From an uncultured Ruminococcus sp. (GTDB lineage: Bacteria > Bacillota > Clostridia > Oscillospirales > Ruminococcaceae): a stretch of DNA of 5,660 bases. A program made the translations under genes and the position numbers. Where the stretch lies: positions 1 to 5,660 of the forward strand of contig CAMBJF010000162.1 of assembly GCA_945867875.1 (NCBI GenBank), written 5' to 3'. This document shows, piece by piece, positions 5,615 through 5,660 of the stretch (position 1 is its first letter; each line of letters begins with the position of its first letter). The notes under the pieces are model-generated. The model worked only from the letters and a program-made list of their open reading frames with translations, was not told where the DNA came from and did not search any database.

Positions 5615-5660
5615 CTGTCTCTTATACACATCTCCGAGCCCACGAGACGCTACGCTATCT
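5615..5660 (+). other. Illumina Nextera adapter contamination (not genomic)
   Basis: 5615-5633 is the Tn5 mosaic end CTGTCTCTTATACACATCT. 5634-5648 is CCGAGCCCACGAGAC, the rest of the Nextera read-2 adapter. 5649-5656 is GCTACGCT, which I recall as the i7 index N709. 5657-5660 ATCT is the start of the P7 segment. The order and spacing are exactly those of read-through from a short insert into the i7 side. The final 46 bases should be trimmed. Confidence 0.98.

Overview
The window looks like one complete short-read contig from a low-to-medium-GC Gram-positive anaerobe, most likely a gut or rumen Clostridia member close to Ruminococcus (Oscillospiraceae). This placement is an inference. It rests on strong AGGAGG-type ribosome sites, extended -10 sigma-A promoters, A/T-flanked hairpin terminators, and the presence of an HTH-less LacI-type sensor fused to GGDEF next to a YvpB-like C39 peptidase. 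All four genes lie on the minus strand, so transcription runs from high to low coordinates. No stretch longer than about 150 bases lacks a gene.

From the right end (first transcribed) to the left:
(1) 5615-5660 is not genomic. It is the Illumina Nextera mosaic end, the rest of the read-2 adapter, an 8-base index and the first four bases of the P7 segment.
(2) 4403-5614 is the 3' part of an ABC exporter half-transporter (TM5-TM6 plus a complete ATPase domain), followed by a strong intrinsic terminator (4365-4396).
(3) 2340-4259 encodes a cytosolic fusion of a LacI/PurR-like ligand-binding domain and a diguanylate cyclase, with its own clear promoter (4294-4322).
(4) 1487-2311 encodes a membrane-anchored or secreted C39-like cysteine peptidase in the same operon. 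Its best start is a non-canonical CTG overlapping the stop of a ten-codon micro-ORF.
(5) 100-1353 encodes a COG0523/CobW-type G3E GTPase with a His/Asp-rich metal-binding insert, its own promoter (1441-1469) and a leader hairpin (1377-1399).
(6) 1-51 looks like one end of an IS3-family (IS150-type) insertion sequence. Next to it is half of a terminator hairpin (57-71), which suggests the element split the terminator of the CobW-type gene. A repeated IS would also explain why the contig stops there.

Functionally, the central pair is the most interesting part. A putative small-molecule-responsive c-di-GMP synthase is co-transcribed with an extracytoplasmic cysteine peptidase, which suggests nutrient-responsive control of surface proteolysis. 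No terminator is visible after the peptidase gene, so readthrough into the metallochaperone gene is possible. The metallochaperone and the ABC exporter otherwise look like independent units.
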